A program made the translations under genes and the position numbers. A model generated the notes under the pieces. It searched no databases, had not been told where the DNA came from, and saw nothing but the letters and a program-made list of their open reading frames with translations. From Stictocephala bisonia (taxonomy: Eukaryota; Arthropoda; Insecta; Hemiptera; Membracidae), in NCBI GenBank assembly GCA_035578905.1, contig JAQJVL010002669.1, forward strand, positions 23,176 to 87,175: 64,000 nucleotides of DNA, given 5' to 3'. Below, in pieces: positions 46,661 through 60,311 of this stretch (positions are counted from its first letter, which is position 1; the number at the start of each line of letters is the position of its first letter).

Positions 46661-48437
46661 CTCTCATATTCTTCCATGTATAGGTAGGAAATAAGAACTT
46701 TCCTCACTAGCATCATTAAAAACAAGTAATACCATATGCATGACAATTTGTATACGGTACGTCTCTTCTACAGTATTTTTGTTAATTCTCAACATAACTT
46801 TATTTGAGAAATTATCTTTAAATAGCATATCTAGTTGGTTATATATATACAATAAGTTTAGTTTATAAAGTACTCAGGAAATTATCATACTTTAATCTAA
46901 CCTTTTCTACTAATATTCCAATAATAGTGTAATTTCGTTTTTTATTAACCACCAATATAGACTTTAAGTAGGTTCTGATACTAACCAAATTATCTCCTTC
47001 TCAGCTACAATCCAGTCGAGAACGCAATGAAAGCATGTGCGTCCGTCTCAACTACTAACCCCTAATATTAGTACGGTATTAGTAAGTCCTAGGACGTGTG
47101 ATCTTCACCGAAATCGTTCCTTTCTTTTACGCTATGAGTCGTTGAGCTAACAATTTGATCTTGGACATCTTCAGAACCATTGTTATCCATATTCGTAAGT
47201 AGAGAGGAGGTTTGTAACATGCTGGGTCGAGTTAATGTTGTGAGTGCTGTGTATACTCATCGTAAATAGCATCTCAGATGTTGGCTTTATTTTTAAGATC
47301 AAATACTTCATTAGTGAAATGTAAAGTTACGAGAAGTGCCTCGTCCCTTAAGAGTTGAAATTCCTTTGTCATTTTATTTCATTTGGTCTATTTTGAAACT
47401 TTATTGCTTTTGTAATTGTGTCATGTGCATTGAAATATTTTATGATTTGTCTACTTTAGCATCAATTAATTAAACTATAAATTAATTGTGTTCAGAAAAA
47501 TATATGGTTTAATGAGTTTTATTTCAGATTTCATAAAATCAATGCGCTACAGGTATATTTTATTTACTTGTATACTGTTTACGTTTGTACTTTTGCCCCT
47601 TTTAGTTGTGTAATATGCCGTTGTTAGCAGAAGGAGAAAAAAGGGTGCACTATGTTTATGGTACTGAGCGTGTTAACATGTTATTTAAGTTATTATACAA
47701 AGTGAAGTCTGAGGGACCAGACTAATTCTGAGGTAGATGGAGAACGGTCTAGAAATGAAGGGAAGAAATGTGATATGAGAAACATCAGATTGAGTAGTAT
47801 AAGATTTAATTATTCATTAATGATTAACTTACTTTCATATAGATAATACAACCTTCACTATGTGTAAATACAGTATTGGTAAAACAAACAACTACAGTAA
47901 CTCTTATTCTGCAATTCAAGGACTGTACTTACATGTTTTATATATTTTAACAAAATTTAAAGTAAATATACAGTTCATTTTAAAATATATAGTTTCAGTC
48001 ATTTATTTTAATCTATACGTAGCCAATTTAGAAAACGATCTTTTGAACGTTCATGTGTAAAAGAGACACACAGAGTGGTAAAACTGAGACAGAGAACTAC
48101 TATCTCCCCACTGTGCAATTCCACTTGAAACTTGCCATGGAAACTAGAGTGTTATGTTGCGTGCTCACGGCCAATAGCAAGCCCATTTTACGATTTAAGA
48201 CGTTAGTAGTAGTGACCATTGGATGGTTTTATTAACACCAACGAAGGTGTTTAGAACAATCAAATAAAATCAGTATTTAGTATTCAAATAACAATAAATC
48301 AATAATAGCAATAACACAAAAATATTAATGTCATCAATAAATAGCCATTAAAACAATTTGTTCACAGTTCACTTCAGTTATTTTTTTATTTCAGCTAAAC
48401 CCTGTTGCAAAAGTTGACAATTTGAAGATGCAATTTA
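46661..48437. other. Unassigned intergenic DNA
   Basis: AT-rich with no recognisable gene. A minus-strand stretch at about 47110-47220 gives a short acidic frame of some 43 codons (containing MDNNGSEDVQDQ) with no known relatives to my knowledge; it could be an exon or chance. The plus-strand ORFs at 47860-48235 show no motifs. Confidence 0.45.
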
Positions 48438-49619
48438 GGGTAAAAAACGCTACAGACAGTGAAGCGTAGCGCAGCACAGCTTATTTTTTAAAACAAAATC
48501 ATGCATTGATTAGATGCAGGACACACTAGTAGCGTTTTTCAGCGCAGCGTATACCGGAGGAACAAACTATTTTGTTTTTCTCAGAGCGCATTGGAGCATA
48601 TTCGAGTGAAGACATTACTCCCGTCAGTGTTTGTGTACAATGGACACGGAACTACAGATCTCCGAGGTGTTTGTCTTAAAATATGTGTTTATTCATTTTT
48701 TTAACCTTTTACAACGAAGAGAAAATAATATTTCTTGGTTGAGGCTTAGCTCCAGATACCTTAAGAATAATGAAGGAGAATTCTCCCATAAGAATAATGT
48801 TAAACTGTATTTAATATTTTTTATATTACAATCTAAATATAAAATATCTGTCCAACTCTAAAATTAACGCGTGCAAATTATGCATTTTTTACCTATCCAA
48901 GTAAATCACAGTTTAATTTTACTTTGTATTCTTCAGATGAAACAATTTAAAAACGTGGACCCAACAAAATTATAACAGTGAAATAAGTAACAACACAAAT
49001 CAGATCATAATATAGGCTATGTTGAAAACCTTTCAAATTTTATTATTTTAAGATTTAACAACTTTACACCTTCATAATTTTTAGGGTGTGCATTTTCTGG
49101 TCAGATTAGTGGGACTGAATTATAAAAAAAATAGTAAATGTATACTGCTTAAATATTACACAGCCTACCTCAAAGTTAGAACTAGTCTCTCTTCTGCACC
49201 AATTGGTCTCCTCCAATTCGTTGTCTGCTTCTCCAAATCATACTTCACCAAACTGAATATATAATCGAACGTCGTTGTCGACATTCTATTGTAATCCATA
49301 AAACGAGACTCGGGTTTCCTGAGGACGGGAAATAAGTGGTGAAATTCACCATGTTTGTGCCTACCCTTACACAATTCATGCACCAGAGACTTCTTCTATT
49401 GAGCAAAAACTGCCACCTTAAGGTATTTTCGCAAAGACTAATACGAATCCCTTTCGACAGAGCCATCCTCTATACTGATGTGATGTACTTCATGACCGTC
49501 TACAGCCTGCAATGTGCTACGCTGCTCAACGCTGCGCTCTCTGTGTGTATTGGACTACACTGCGCTCGGCTACGTTACGCTGCGCTACGTTGCGCTATGC
49601 TGTCTGTGTGTTTTTACAC
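48438..49619 (-). mobile_element. PIF/Harbinger DNA transposon, decayed
   Basis: Flanked by the 3-bp duplication TTA (48435-48437 and 49620-49622), the standard PIF/Harbinger target. Imperfect TIRs: GGGTAAAAAACGCTACAGAC at the left, and the inverse of GTGTAAAAACACACAGACAG at the right. Both continue into a sequence rich in GCGTAGCGCAGC. It carries a transposase N-terminal fragment on the minus strand. The rest of the transposase and any Myb-like partner gene are missing. Confidence 0.72.
49165..49480 (-). pseudogene. Harbinger transposase fragment
   Basis: The frame contains VHELCKGRHKHGEFHHLFP, then FMDYNRMSTTTFDYIFSLV and NWRRPIGAEERLVLTLR. This matches the N-terminal part of HARBI1-type transposases (GEFHHL, YFRMS..TFDYL, F+.I..EERL..TLRFL). 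About 75 residues remain, the upstream part is in another frame, and the catalytic DDE domain is absent. Dead. Confidence 0.75.
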
Positions 49620-49622
49620 TTA

Positions 49623-50802
49623 GTCAAGCCCGTGAAGCTGGGCAGCTCAGCGGTGGAAAGATTTACCCTGCCGCTGTAACCTCTAAAAACGCTAAATACA
49701 ACAAATAGGTCGCTTACTCTCCGGCCCAATTATAGTTTGTACTATCAGTTACATATATTTCAGATACGATACGTTCTGAGTTACTAACACAATTTAAGTT
49801 GTAATTATATTACGTTGTTCTTTGCTTATCAAAAACAACCAAAGCATTAAACGTATCTTGACAGAACAATTTTACCTCTCAAAACTTTTAAAATGTAATA
49901 TATTTTTGTAAAATTTAATATTCGTAAAATTACTTTACCTAAAATCAGAAAATATTTAGTCCTATTGTAAGGAAAATATCTTAAAATTAAGAAAAGTCAA
50001 CTGTTCATAGAAGAAAAAATTACACGTATTGAGGCAAAATATGAAGAAAAAATAAAACTCTTCCCAAAGCATTTCTAGTCATAACATTCACTGTAACCCC
50101 CAAGGGACAGAGTCAGGGACGGACTTCAGAGACGGGTTCACTGTATCATGTGAATCATTTCTATACTCATGTTTCAAACAAAATGTTTCAGTAAAATGAT
50201 AAAGTAGCAGAGTGCCTACAGCCTGCTACTGTCTGCACATGCTTGCTACATATCCTCATCCCACCCATCAATACCGTGCTAAATAATGGGATTCTCATTG
50301 GAAAAAAGTTTTCTTTGGCGATGTTTGGTGCCACCAACATTTTTTATCAAGTTGATGCCTATTATTATAGAGCTTTTCTTATACAGCTTCTGGTATGTGA
50401 GTTGCTCAGTTACTAATGTATTTGTATAGTCTATATATATTTGCGTTACATTATACCTGCAGTACAATCTGCTAAATACACAGAAAACATGGCAAATATC
50501 ACTTTATGTATTTGTATAGAAACCAGTCATCGAGGTTGTTATAGTAAATGACTGAGGTGGAGATGTCTATTGACCAGCTCTCCGCGAAAGTGAACATGCT
50601 TGCTTTTAAATATATGTACAGTCTGTAGTATTTTTGTTGAGTTGAGTACCTATATTAACTATAGTGATTGCGATTATTATTTGACTGGTATTAATTTGAC
50701 CATTTATTAATGGTTTTAATTTATTAAATTATGGTATTTATTTGACAGAGGTATTAAAACTGGCTATATTAACTTATACAGTTTCTTTCTAAAAATAATT
50801 AA
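49623..50802. other. Unassigned intergenic DNA
   Basis: AT-rich with no domain-bearing ORF, TIR or array seen. Confidence 0.5.
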
Positions 50803-51125
50803 TATAATCATCTACCAGTTGAGTTAAAAGGACTGGATGATTATAAAACGTTTAAGAAGAGACTCTTTCAATATCTAATCTCAAACTGTTTTTACAGTGT
50901 CTCAGACTACCTGAATTCCACGTCGGGACGAGTGGTTTACCAGTAGCGAAAACTGCTTATTTGGTGTATATATTTTTGGCTTCTCATCTAGGTTTGTTAT
51001 ATATTTATTGTTGTTTTATATTGTTTTATATCACTGTTGTAACCTGACAAGTCCTCTGCCTAGTTATATTTTAGCGTGTAAGGTGACTTTGACTATTATA
51101 AATAAATAAATAAATAAATAAAAAT
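50803..51125 (+). pseudogene. LINE 3' end (ORF2 C-terminus and tail)
   Basis: A 48-codon frame starting in YNHLPVELKGLDDYKTFKKR and ending at a TAG (50944-50946) is the typical last segment of CR1-type ORF2 (NxLPxxLK..xxFKxxLxxYL). A 150-base 3' UTR and an (AAAT)n tail at 51098-51125 follow. It is a strongly 5'-truncated insertion. Confidence 0.72.
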
Positions 51126-51204
51126 TATCTATTATAACGTTTATTACAATGGGATGAAGTATGTATAAAAAGTTACAATAGTAGTTATTTATTACACATA
51201 CTGT

Positions 51205-51923
51205 TTGTATTGCTAAGGTTTACTGTGTTTATTTGACATTCAATGTTGTTACTGACGCCAATATCGGTGTTCCGGTGGTATTACTAAGGTTTACTGTGTT
51301 TATTTGATATTCAATGTTGTTACTGACGCCAATATCGGTGTTCCGGTGGTATTACTAAGGTTTACAGTGTTTATTGAAATTCAATGTTGTTACTGGCACC
51401 AATATCAGTGTTCCGGTGGTATTACTAAGGTTTACTGTGTTTATTTGATATTCAATGTTGTTACTGACGCCAATATCGGTGTTCCGGTGGTATTACTAAG
51501 GTTTACTGTGTTTATTTGATATTCAATGTTGTTACTGACGCCAATATCGGTGTTCCGGTGGTATTACTAAGGTTTACTGTGTTTATTTGATATTCAATGT
51601 TGTTACTGACGCCAATATCGGTGTTCCGGTGGTATTACTAAGGTTTACTGTGTTTATTTAATATTCAATGTTGTTACTGACGCCAATATCGGTGTTCCGG
51701 TGGTATTACTAAGGTTTACTGTGTTTATTTGATATTCAATGTTTTTACTGACGCCAATAACGGTGTTCCGGTGGTATTACTAAGGTTTACTGTGTTTATT
51801 TGATATTCAATGTTGTTACTGACGCCAATATCGGTGTTCCGGTGGTATTACTAAGGTTTACTGTGTTTATTTGATATTCAATGTTGTCACTGAAGCCAAT
51901 ATCGGTGTTCCGGTGGTATTACT
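51205..51923. repeat. 71-bp tandem array
   Basis: Ten copies of a 71-bp unit starting 'ggtttactgtgtttatttga' (for example 51217 and 51288). Units are nearly identical, so the array is recently homogenised. The 71-codon ORF is repeat sequence. Confidence 0.93.
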
Positions 51924-52039
51924 CACCTTATTAATTAATAATCCCTAATTAATTATTGGCATAACATCTATTTGACAAAACATTAAGACATATATTTTCT
52001 AAATTACATTGTAAACTAAAGACGTTTGTCTCTTAATTT

Positions 52040-52657
52040 TTATTTTATTAAGTTGCAACTAGGGTGACTCATATTACCAATCCGACTGTAGTTCATTTCT
52101 AGGCCCATCGGCCTAACCATACAGACCAGTGGTATTGACCCACCCACCAACCCTTACACGTCCAGTGGTATTGAAGGGTTCTTTCTATATATTTTTATTT
52201 TATTAAGTTGCAACTAGGGTGACTTATATTACCAATCCGACTCTAGTTCATTTCTAGGCCCATCGGCCCAACCATACAGACCAGTGCTATTGACCCACCC
52301 ACCAACCCTTACACGTCCAGTGGTATTGAAGGGTTCTTTCTATATATTTTTATTTTATTAAGTTGCAACTAGGGTGACTTATATTACCAATCCGACTGTA
52401 GTTCATTTCTAGGCCCATCGGCCCAACCATACAGTACAGTGGTATTGACCCACCCACCAACCTTTACACGTCCAGTGGTATTGAAGGGTTCTTTCTATAT
52501 ATTTTTATTTTATTAAGTTGCAACTAGGGTGACTTATATTACCAATCCGACTCTAGTTCATTTCTAGGCCCATCGGCCCAACCATACAGTACAGTGGTAT
52601 TGACCCACCCACCAACCTTTACACGTCCAGTGGTATTGAAGGGTTCTTTCTATATAT
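52040..52657. repeat. 155-bp tandem array
   Basis: Four copies, anchor 'aagttgcaactagggtgac' at 52050, 52205, 52360 and 52515. Each contains 'cacccaccaac.cttacacgtccagtggtattga', a motif also seen at about 62400-62490. A poly(C) run follows at about 52701-52710. Confidence 0.92.
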
Positions 52658-52710
52658 TATGCAAAATTATACATGACACAAAATTTGAATAACAATATAT
52701 CCCCCCCCCC

Positions 52711-55469
52711 AATGATTGTTAGTAACGCCAATTTATTTATTGACGGAGTGTTATGCTCCACGTAGACCAATCAGTCGATAAGTTGTTTTCCCTGGACTTG
52801 TTCCCTACTTTTACAGCACAAGTTGAAATGTTGTAATAACATCTCTTTTTATTCAAAAAGTTGATCCCATAGTTGAAATAACTTATTTTTGAGTACATAA
52901 ATAACAATACTACGCCAGTATTAAGGGCTTTACTGTTAAAATTATTACATAAATTTGACAATTTTACCGAAAATTTTACATCGACTCCAGTCCATGAACA
53001 ACTTGTTCCAAATTTGATTTAGTTGAATATATAAATAAAATACTAAATATACAAGCTAACATAAATTATTTCCCCGTTACTTATTTTCAAATAATTTATC
53101 AAACCCTGTAATAATTTAAATATTAGAAAGAAGAGTCATCATTATTCAATTGTATTAAGTAACTTATTAATTTTTATAGCAGTACTATATACTATTTAAA
53201 CAGTATGAGCGTTACGAGGACATAAGTTTCCATAGGCAATAAAATACTGTTAACTACTAACACGTGATGTGTCCTGTCACTGAAAATAATTAATTAATCA
53301 TTAATAGTTAGAAAATCAATGGATAATAATTGCGTTTTTATTAGTATGGTAAATCCATAAATTTCGTTAGAAAAATTATAAAAATGATTTAATTTTTATC
53401 TACAGTTAATAATGATATGATTTTAAAAAGAATTAATTATCTTTAAAAATGATATTTAAAAAAATACTTTAAAAAGAAGTTCTTATTTTAGTCAAATTTG
53501 TATTTTTATGATAAGCCTGTTTTAATATACATTGTTGAAAAACTTTGTGTAAACTATTTCTTCAAAGATGGAGTTATTTATCTGGTTTATTCATGACATC
53601 TTTTTGAGTTTAGCTATTTTTAATAGCCTAAAAGAACCTGTTGATAATAACATGTTAAATTTTACAATAAAGTAAGGGGTTTATCTATTTTAATTTAGTG
53701 CTTGTCTGTTCATGTGTCATTTTGTCTGTAAAACTCACATATTTTTAAAGAATTACTACATCTACAGAAATGTTTGCTAAACAATCTTCCTGGTTGTTCC
53801 TTTTTGAAAATAAATTTTAAGCTTGAAGTCATTCAAATGTTCAACCTTATAGACTATATATGAAAAGCAAATTTTTGTAACATTCCAGAATACTTTGAAT
53901 GTATGTATTTAAAAAAAAAGCATGGAGGAAAATTAAAAACTTAAAAATATACGAGTTTCCAGTGTAAAAATCACATTATAGAGTCAAGCCCTAAATTAAA
54001 AGAGATTTCTCCCCAGTCAGAACGTGTTTTAAGTTTATTTTGACCCAAAGGCAATAAATTCCGAAGTTTTGTATATTGAGTTGGAAACAGCAGTCATACT
54101 ACTGACTGACTCACTGATTGACTGATCACGTTTTCTCAAAAATCACAAAACTTAGGATTGTACATCTTGGCACAATCCTCATATATCGTAGCTGCACACC
54201 AGGAAAGGGTTCTTAATCTGTTGTTCCTAAATGCCAACTTACATACATTTTAATGATAGCACAATGTTAAACTATCAATTATTTAATTAAAATCCAGCTT
54301 TTAAATTAAACAGATAATCTTAGTCATTTAATATTTTCTCACCTCTATCTTTGATAGAGACTGGATGGTGAATTATTCTAATAATTTATGTTTGTGAATT
54401 GTTAAATTTATTAGACTACACAGGTTTTAAAGTGCTTCAGAGTGATTCAAAATAGTAAATAATCAAACTTTCCATTTCCCACATTCCGGCTATTTTATGT
54501 TATATTTTTGTAACACCACGAAAACAGTTTTATAAGTATTATTGTAATAAATCAACCGGCTTACAATTTTATATTTTAAATACCCCCTTTTTCAGTTAAT
54601 TACTCTCATTAATGACACATTTTCACAGGTAATATTTCATATTGGATGTTTACAGAGAGCTTAATTGTTATTAATTGAGATAAAATAATATAACAAGACA
54701 CAATTATTTTACATGAACACAAATATCAGGAAAATAAATGGTCACATACAATATAATATTTTAAGGATAAACTTGAAATAAATGAAAATACCTGAGCACT
54801 TTAAATAATAGTACCTTTTAGACATATATGAAAGGCAACAGGATCGTTAGCTCAGCCACTAGGATATCTGACTGATGTTTACAGACTGATTTAGTGAAAA
54901 TAATCTGAAATCTCATCAATATTCTCATCAGCACCTAAGTAAAAATGTGTCTCAATCAACACGTCAACCGAGGACAGAAATGATGAAATGTCTCAAACAT
55001 AAAGGAAATGTTTTTAACCTTCATTAATGCTTGGCTATTCAAGATACGTTATTTTATTCAGGATTAGTATTTTAGTGCTAAGTACAGGGGGCTCATAAAG
55101 AGCAAAGAGACTAACCAAGAAAGTCATCCTCCAGGTCAGTCTAATATATAATAAATTCTGAAAATGGCGTATATTTTGAAACATTTATTACGTTCTGCCA
55201 CCTCGTGGTTCTGCCTGACGACTAGGAGAGCCAGAGCGTGAGCCGGCCTAGAGCCATCTGCAAATACATTTTTTTCTCCAGAAAAAAGTACTCTTAGACG
55301 ACGACCCGTTTTATCATAGTATCTATATACATTTTTTTTTGCTTATACTTCATTGTTTTTATAGTGTCTTGAGTAGGTTAAAGTGGCTTTAGTAGATTAT
55401 TTGAAACTTGCAATGTAGATCTTTGAAGTCTCCACATAAGAATTTGTGATGGAGATTTGAATAACTTAA
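52711..55469. other. Unassigned intergenic DNA
   Basis: Nearly 2.8 kb of AT-rich sequence. I see no gene, array or transposon end. The 74-codon ORF at 52737-52961 has no recognisable motif. Confidence 0.5.
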
Positions 55470-56663
55470 CTATGGGTGTGTTATTGTAATCAATAACTGC
55501 CAGATCTTTACTGCCATGTTAGTTTTTATCAGCAATAATTTCATTGTTTGAATTGCTCTCTCAACAATATGTCCTTGGGTAGTGTGCTGAAGAAGACTCA
55601 TGTTGTATGAGGAATCTGTATGTGAACAATTTTGATGATCAATTATCAGAGTGTATTTTTTCAGCAAACCATGGGTCCTGAAAATTTGGGTTCTACTTGT
55701 TATTATAGAGTCAGCGTTTGTGCTTCCATATTTCTTGGCTTCTCTAAACTTTGAATGGTAGTCTACAACCAATACATAATGTTCACCGCTGATGTGCAAT
55801 AAATCTATGTTAAGTTATTCCTAAGGTAAATCGGGAACAGGAAATTGTTGCAAAGGCTGCTTTGAATTAGACCTCTAATATGATTGACAAATTTCACATT
55901 TACTAACTATGTTTTTAATGTCAGATATCATACTTGGTCAACATAAGACCACCCTGTCTTTGTTTTGACAGGAGTTTGTACCTTGATGAGATACATGGAT
56001 TTGCTCTAGAATTTTATTACACGCATCGCTGTTGGAATTAATAAGCGATCTCCTAAGTAAATGAGGTTGTCTTGTTCGAGTAACTTAAATGTTTGATCCC
56101 AAAACGAATGAGCTTCAAGTGCAGTAAGTTTTTGTGCACTGGCCATTCTTTATTTAAACTGTATAATACAGTACGTTAATAAGTCCATTATGTGTATTTT
56201 TTCAGGCTTAAGTTCATTCAATATTCCTTAAGTAGTTGATATTAAGAAGTACACGACTTCAGCTCATTTTTCCAAATGATCTGTGTACTGGTTCGTTTAG
56301 AGGTGCCCTACAAAGAGAGTAGGCTGTATACATATTCTTACTAGAAACATGAACAATCATGAAATGATATTGCAATAGATTCATAACTAATCTCTGAAGC
56401 CTAGGGGACAAATGAGGATATAGGCTTGTTTAGAAAACCAATCCTGTAAAGGGTTTGTAGTCAGTTTCTATAACAAATTTTGTACCATAAAAAAAGTAAT
56501 GAAATTTATTGCAAACATTAACTATAGCCAAAAGATCTTTTTGAATTGAACTATATCTTTGCTGAGTGTAATTAAGGGCAACTGAACTATAATCTAAAGG
56601 ATGACCATCTTGTGTAAGCACTGCTCCAGACCCAAACAATCTGCTAATTGTTGTGCAAACCAA
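55470..56663 (-). pseudogene. Gypsy-type pol remnant (RNase H and integrase)
   Basis: The first piece (56663-56430) shows GSGAVLTQDGHPLDYSSVAL, RYSSIQKDLLAIV and ETDYKP, the RNase H region of Gypsy pol. The second piece (55799-55470) shows HYVLVVDYHSKFREAKKYGS and HIVERAIQTMKLLL, the integrase core with its final Glu. Between them the frame is lost, and the middle catalytic Asp region reads IIDHQN instead of a DNG-type motif. No LTRs are visible nearby. It is an old, unrelated relic compared with the element at 3811-16753. Confidence 0.75.
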
Positions 56664-56714
56664 TATGTTCTACAACCTAGGTAGACGTAAGATGACCTTC
56701 TAATTCATTGTGAT

Positions 56715-56907
56715 ATTCAATATGTTATCACAATTCAGATTGACGTAGGATTGTGGAAACCAAAATGTCATAACAATTCAGATTGACGTAGGATTGTGGA
56801 AACCAAAATGTCATAACAATTCAGATTGACGTAGGATTGTGGAAACCAAAATGTCATAACAATTCAGATTGACGTAGGATTGTGGCAGCCAATATGTTAT
56901 AACAATT
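56715..56907. repeat. 43-bp minisatellite, left part
   Basis: Units of 'caattcagattgacgtagga...' at 56731, 56774, 56817 and 56860, period 43. The same units resume at about 62227, so the LINE between landed in this array. Confidence 0.85.
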
Positions 56908-57398
56908 AAGATTCAAATGAAATGAAATGAAATGAAAATGAAATGAAATGAAATGAAATGAAAAACGTCTTTATTTTCAGGCGAAGTTAGGACTTATCAG
57001 TCCTTTCTTCCACTTAACCTGATATTATACTACACTATTCAATATATAAAAAACTTATCTAAGTAAAACAAAAGAAAACTATATTATAAATAAATTGCCT
57101 TTATAATAAATATACTACCCTAATTGAATAGGAATGATGTCAGTAATAATTAATCAATTTATTCATAACTGTAATCTAAAACATAAAAGCAAATAAATCA
57201 TAGATAAATTTAAAACACGTCTAAATACTTTATATTTTATAATTTCCTAACACACACACACCTACTTCACCACAGAGAATTAATATTCATCTCAGTGATA
57301 ACATTTACTCTTCCACTCGCTCAATTGCACGTATACACAAACACACACGAATCATCCATGCCACTCCCCACATGAGCACCAACCATAGCCACCGAAAC

Positions 57399-60311
57399 TC
57401 ACAGCCCACCCGAGCCCCGCAGCAGATGGGACTTCAACTCCACCCTGAACTGAGCACGATCCTCGATGTTTCTTATATAATCAGGAAGAGAGTTCCATAA
57501 CCTACACGCAGAAACGATAAATGATTTATTGAAAATAGATGACCGGTGAATTGGAATGCAAAGAAGTGAGGCACCCCTTCTTGTTTCCCGGGCACTCAGA
57601 TTAGAAAGGAAAGTGAAATTATCAAATAAATATTTAGGTGACTTAGTGCGCAAAATTGTGTGAAGAAGTGAAAGAATATGGAACTGGAATAAGTGATGAA
57701 GTTTCAAAAGGGATAACTGCTCATAAAAAGGAGTAACATGGTCTCTTCTCCGGAGGTTAAAGATGAATCTTATACAGTAATTTTGCGCACGTTGGAGTTT
57801 TTCTAACAGCTCGGCAGTCATATCACAAGTCACTACGTCACAGTAATTAAAGTGGGTAAGTACCAGAGTCTTTACCAGCATCACTTTAACGTTAAGTGGT
57901 AAATATAATGCAAAACGTTTCAAACTGTGAATGCCGGCAAACACTTTTCTACTGGTTTGAGTTACTTGCTCAGTCCATCCCAATGTACACGTCATAGTCA
58001 CTCCCAGGTTCCTGACCCTTTCACAATAGTCAATGGATTTATTGTTAAGTATAAGTTTAGGGACATTATTTAAGTTAAGTCTAGTCAAAAGTCTGCAGTT
58101 CCCAACAAAAATTGATTGAGTCTTGTTTTCATTCAATTGTAAACCATGACAATGGGCCCAGGAACCTATGGCGTCAATATCAGAGTTTATTAAGTTCAAA
58201 GTTCTGTCAACATCACTCACAAAGAAATTCAAGTAAATTTGTAGATCGTCAGCATATAAATGATAGTTACAGTAGCGTATCACAGTTGTTATGTCGTTGA
58301 TGTACAATGAGAAGAGTAGGGGTCCAAGAACGGATCCCTGGGGGACCCCTCGGGTGACAGATCTCCAACACGAATCCTTGTCGTTGGCTCTCACACACTG
58401 TTGACGATTAGATAGGTACGATTTTACCCAGTTGACACAGCCAGTGGAAAACCCACCTGTATGAAGTTTATGAAAAAGGAGAGGATGAAAGACACAGTCA
58501 AAGGCCTTAGAAAAGTCGAACAGGGTCAGAAGTGTTAACTGTTTTCAATCCATAGCAGAACGAATATCGTCGGTGATTTTTATGAGAGCAGTTGTTGTGC
58601 TATGTTGAGACCTAAAACCAGATTGTGAGCTGGACAGAAGATTATTTCTATGAATGAAAGATGAGAGCTGCAAGTAAACGACCCTTTCAAGACACTTAGA
58701 TAGTGCAGAAAGAATGCTGATTGGTCTATAATCAGATGGTGTTTGAGGAGATGAAATTTTAGGAAGTGGTCTCACAAGAGCAAGTTTCCAAGCATCAGGG
58801 AAAACAGATGACGTAAGAGATTTATTAAATATTAGAACAATAATTGGGAGCGTAACTGGAAGAGTATCTTTCAAAAACTTGATAGGGACGTTATCAGCTC
58901 CAACAGCGTTACTTGTCGTTCTTCTGATAGCCTTCAACACATCAGCCTCAGTGACAGGTCTGAATGAGAACAGATCCCGATCACCCGCACAGGCACAGGC
59001 CAAAGGACACTGCACCTGTGCTAGGTAATCTCTTGCTCCAGATTGATCTACAGGAATGTTAACAAAGAAATCATTGATGCTATTTAGATCCATTGTGATA
59101 GGGTGAACGATATTGGGTTTGCCAATCCCCAGCTCCTTTACTTTGGTCCACAATTTCCTAGAGGACTGTTTAGAGTTAGAAAATGTACGAAAATAATATC
59201 TGACTTTGGCATTTCTTATTTGCTGTTTCGTATGGTTTCTTAATCGTTTATATGAATTCCAGTCTGAGGGTAATTTTGAAAGTTTAGCTTTACGAAAAGA
59301 AGCATCTCTTAATTTCTGAAGCTGGCGAATATGATTTGTCAGCCAAGGGGCAGGTCTCTTGGTGACTCTTTTAGTGATTAAAGGAGCATGCTTGTCAAAA
59401 AGATCAATGATTTGACTATTAAATCTGTTGACCATGGTGTCAACATCAGGAGCAGCAGTGACATCATTCCAGTCTAATGATTGAGCATCAGAAAGAAGGG
59501 TTTCTAAGTTTAAATTTCTATAATTTCTGTATTTGACAAATTTGGGCTGACACTTACGAGACTGAAGTTTGTAGGCACAGAAGACGAGATCGTGTTTGGA
59601 AAGACCGGGAGCAGGGGATTGTCCATGGTGCGCAACATAGGTGGGATCACTGACGGCTGTGATGTCAAGCCAAGTATCAGATGTTGCAGTATGGTGGGTG
59701 GACTGCATAGGTAGTATAGTCATGTTGCATGAGTCGAACATAGTCTGTAAAAAAGTCTTGTTGTAGGTAGTTGGTCCAGTAAGATCCACGTTGAAGTCAC
59801 CCATGACTATGACATGGCTGTAACGAACCATCAGATCAAGAAGTGCACGTTCAAAATCAGCAAGAAACCCTAGGTTGGGTGCCCGGTAACAAACACCCAA
59901 TAAGACATGTATTCCTTTAATGCTGACATCCAGGAATAAAAACTCAGGCCGACCCTCTAATGATGTATCGGAGGAATGAATTAATTTACACGGTAGATGA
60001 GACCTGACAAAAACGGCAACACCACCACCACCCTTGTGAAGGCGGTCATTCCTGAATATTCGGTAGCCAGAGAGTTCAACACTTTTATCACTGTGAGAAG
60101 GTTTAAGCCAGGTCTCGGACAATAATATAAAGTCAAAATTAAGTGAATCGAAAATTGATCTAAATTCATCAATATGGCAAAAAAGAAATTGGACGTTCAC
60201 ATGGGCTGCCTTAACGGTATTTGGAAATGGTGAAAGAGTTTGGCAGAGAAACTGTGATAGTGGGTGCAAGGGTGATAAGGCGTGCTGGCCCAGGGCGGCA
60301 TTATCAGTCAT
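57399..60311 (-). pseudogene. LINE ORF2 (endonuclease-RT), one in-frame stop
   Basis: Endonuclease (residues about 35-240): HVNVQFLFCHIDEF, LLSETWL, GVCYRAP, VIVMGDFNVD, with final block LSKHDLV. RT: AVGADNVPIKFLK, PSDYRPISILSALSK, QSGFRSQHSTTTAL, LFDFSKAFD, RGVPQGSVLGPLLF and catalytic YADDLQIY, then the C-terminal SHFNYCDVVTCD-like and RLWNSLPDYIRN segments. A TGA at 58545-58547 interrupts an otherwise continuous frame of about 970 codons; both halves are in the same frame. One nonsense change therefore separates it from an open ORF, pointing to recent insertion. Confidence 0.92.

Noticed and set aside
47110..47230. Short acidic minus-strand frame starting MLQTSSLLTNMDNNGSEDVQ
   Set aside because: Only about 43 codons, no clear splice donor, no recognisable relatives; kept as a note only.
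51205..52657. CRISPR-like regular repeats
   Set aside because: Units are directly abutting with no unique spacers and the DNA is eukaryotic; these are ordinary tandem arrays.
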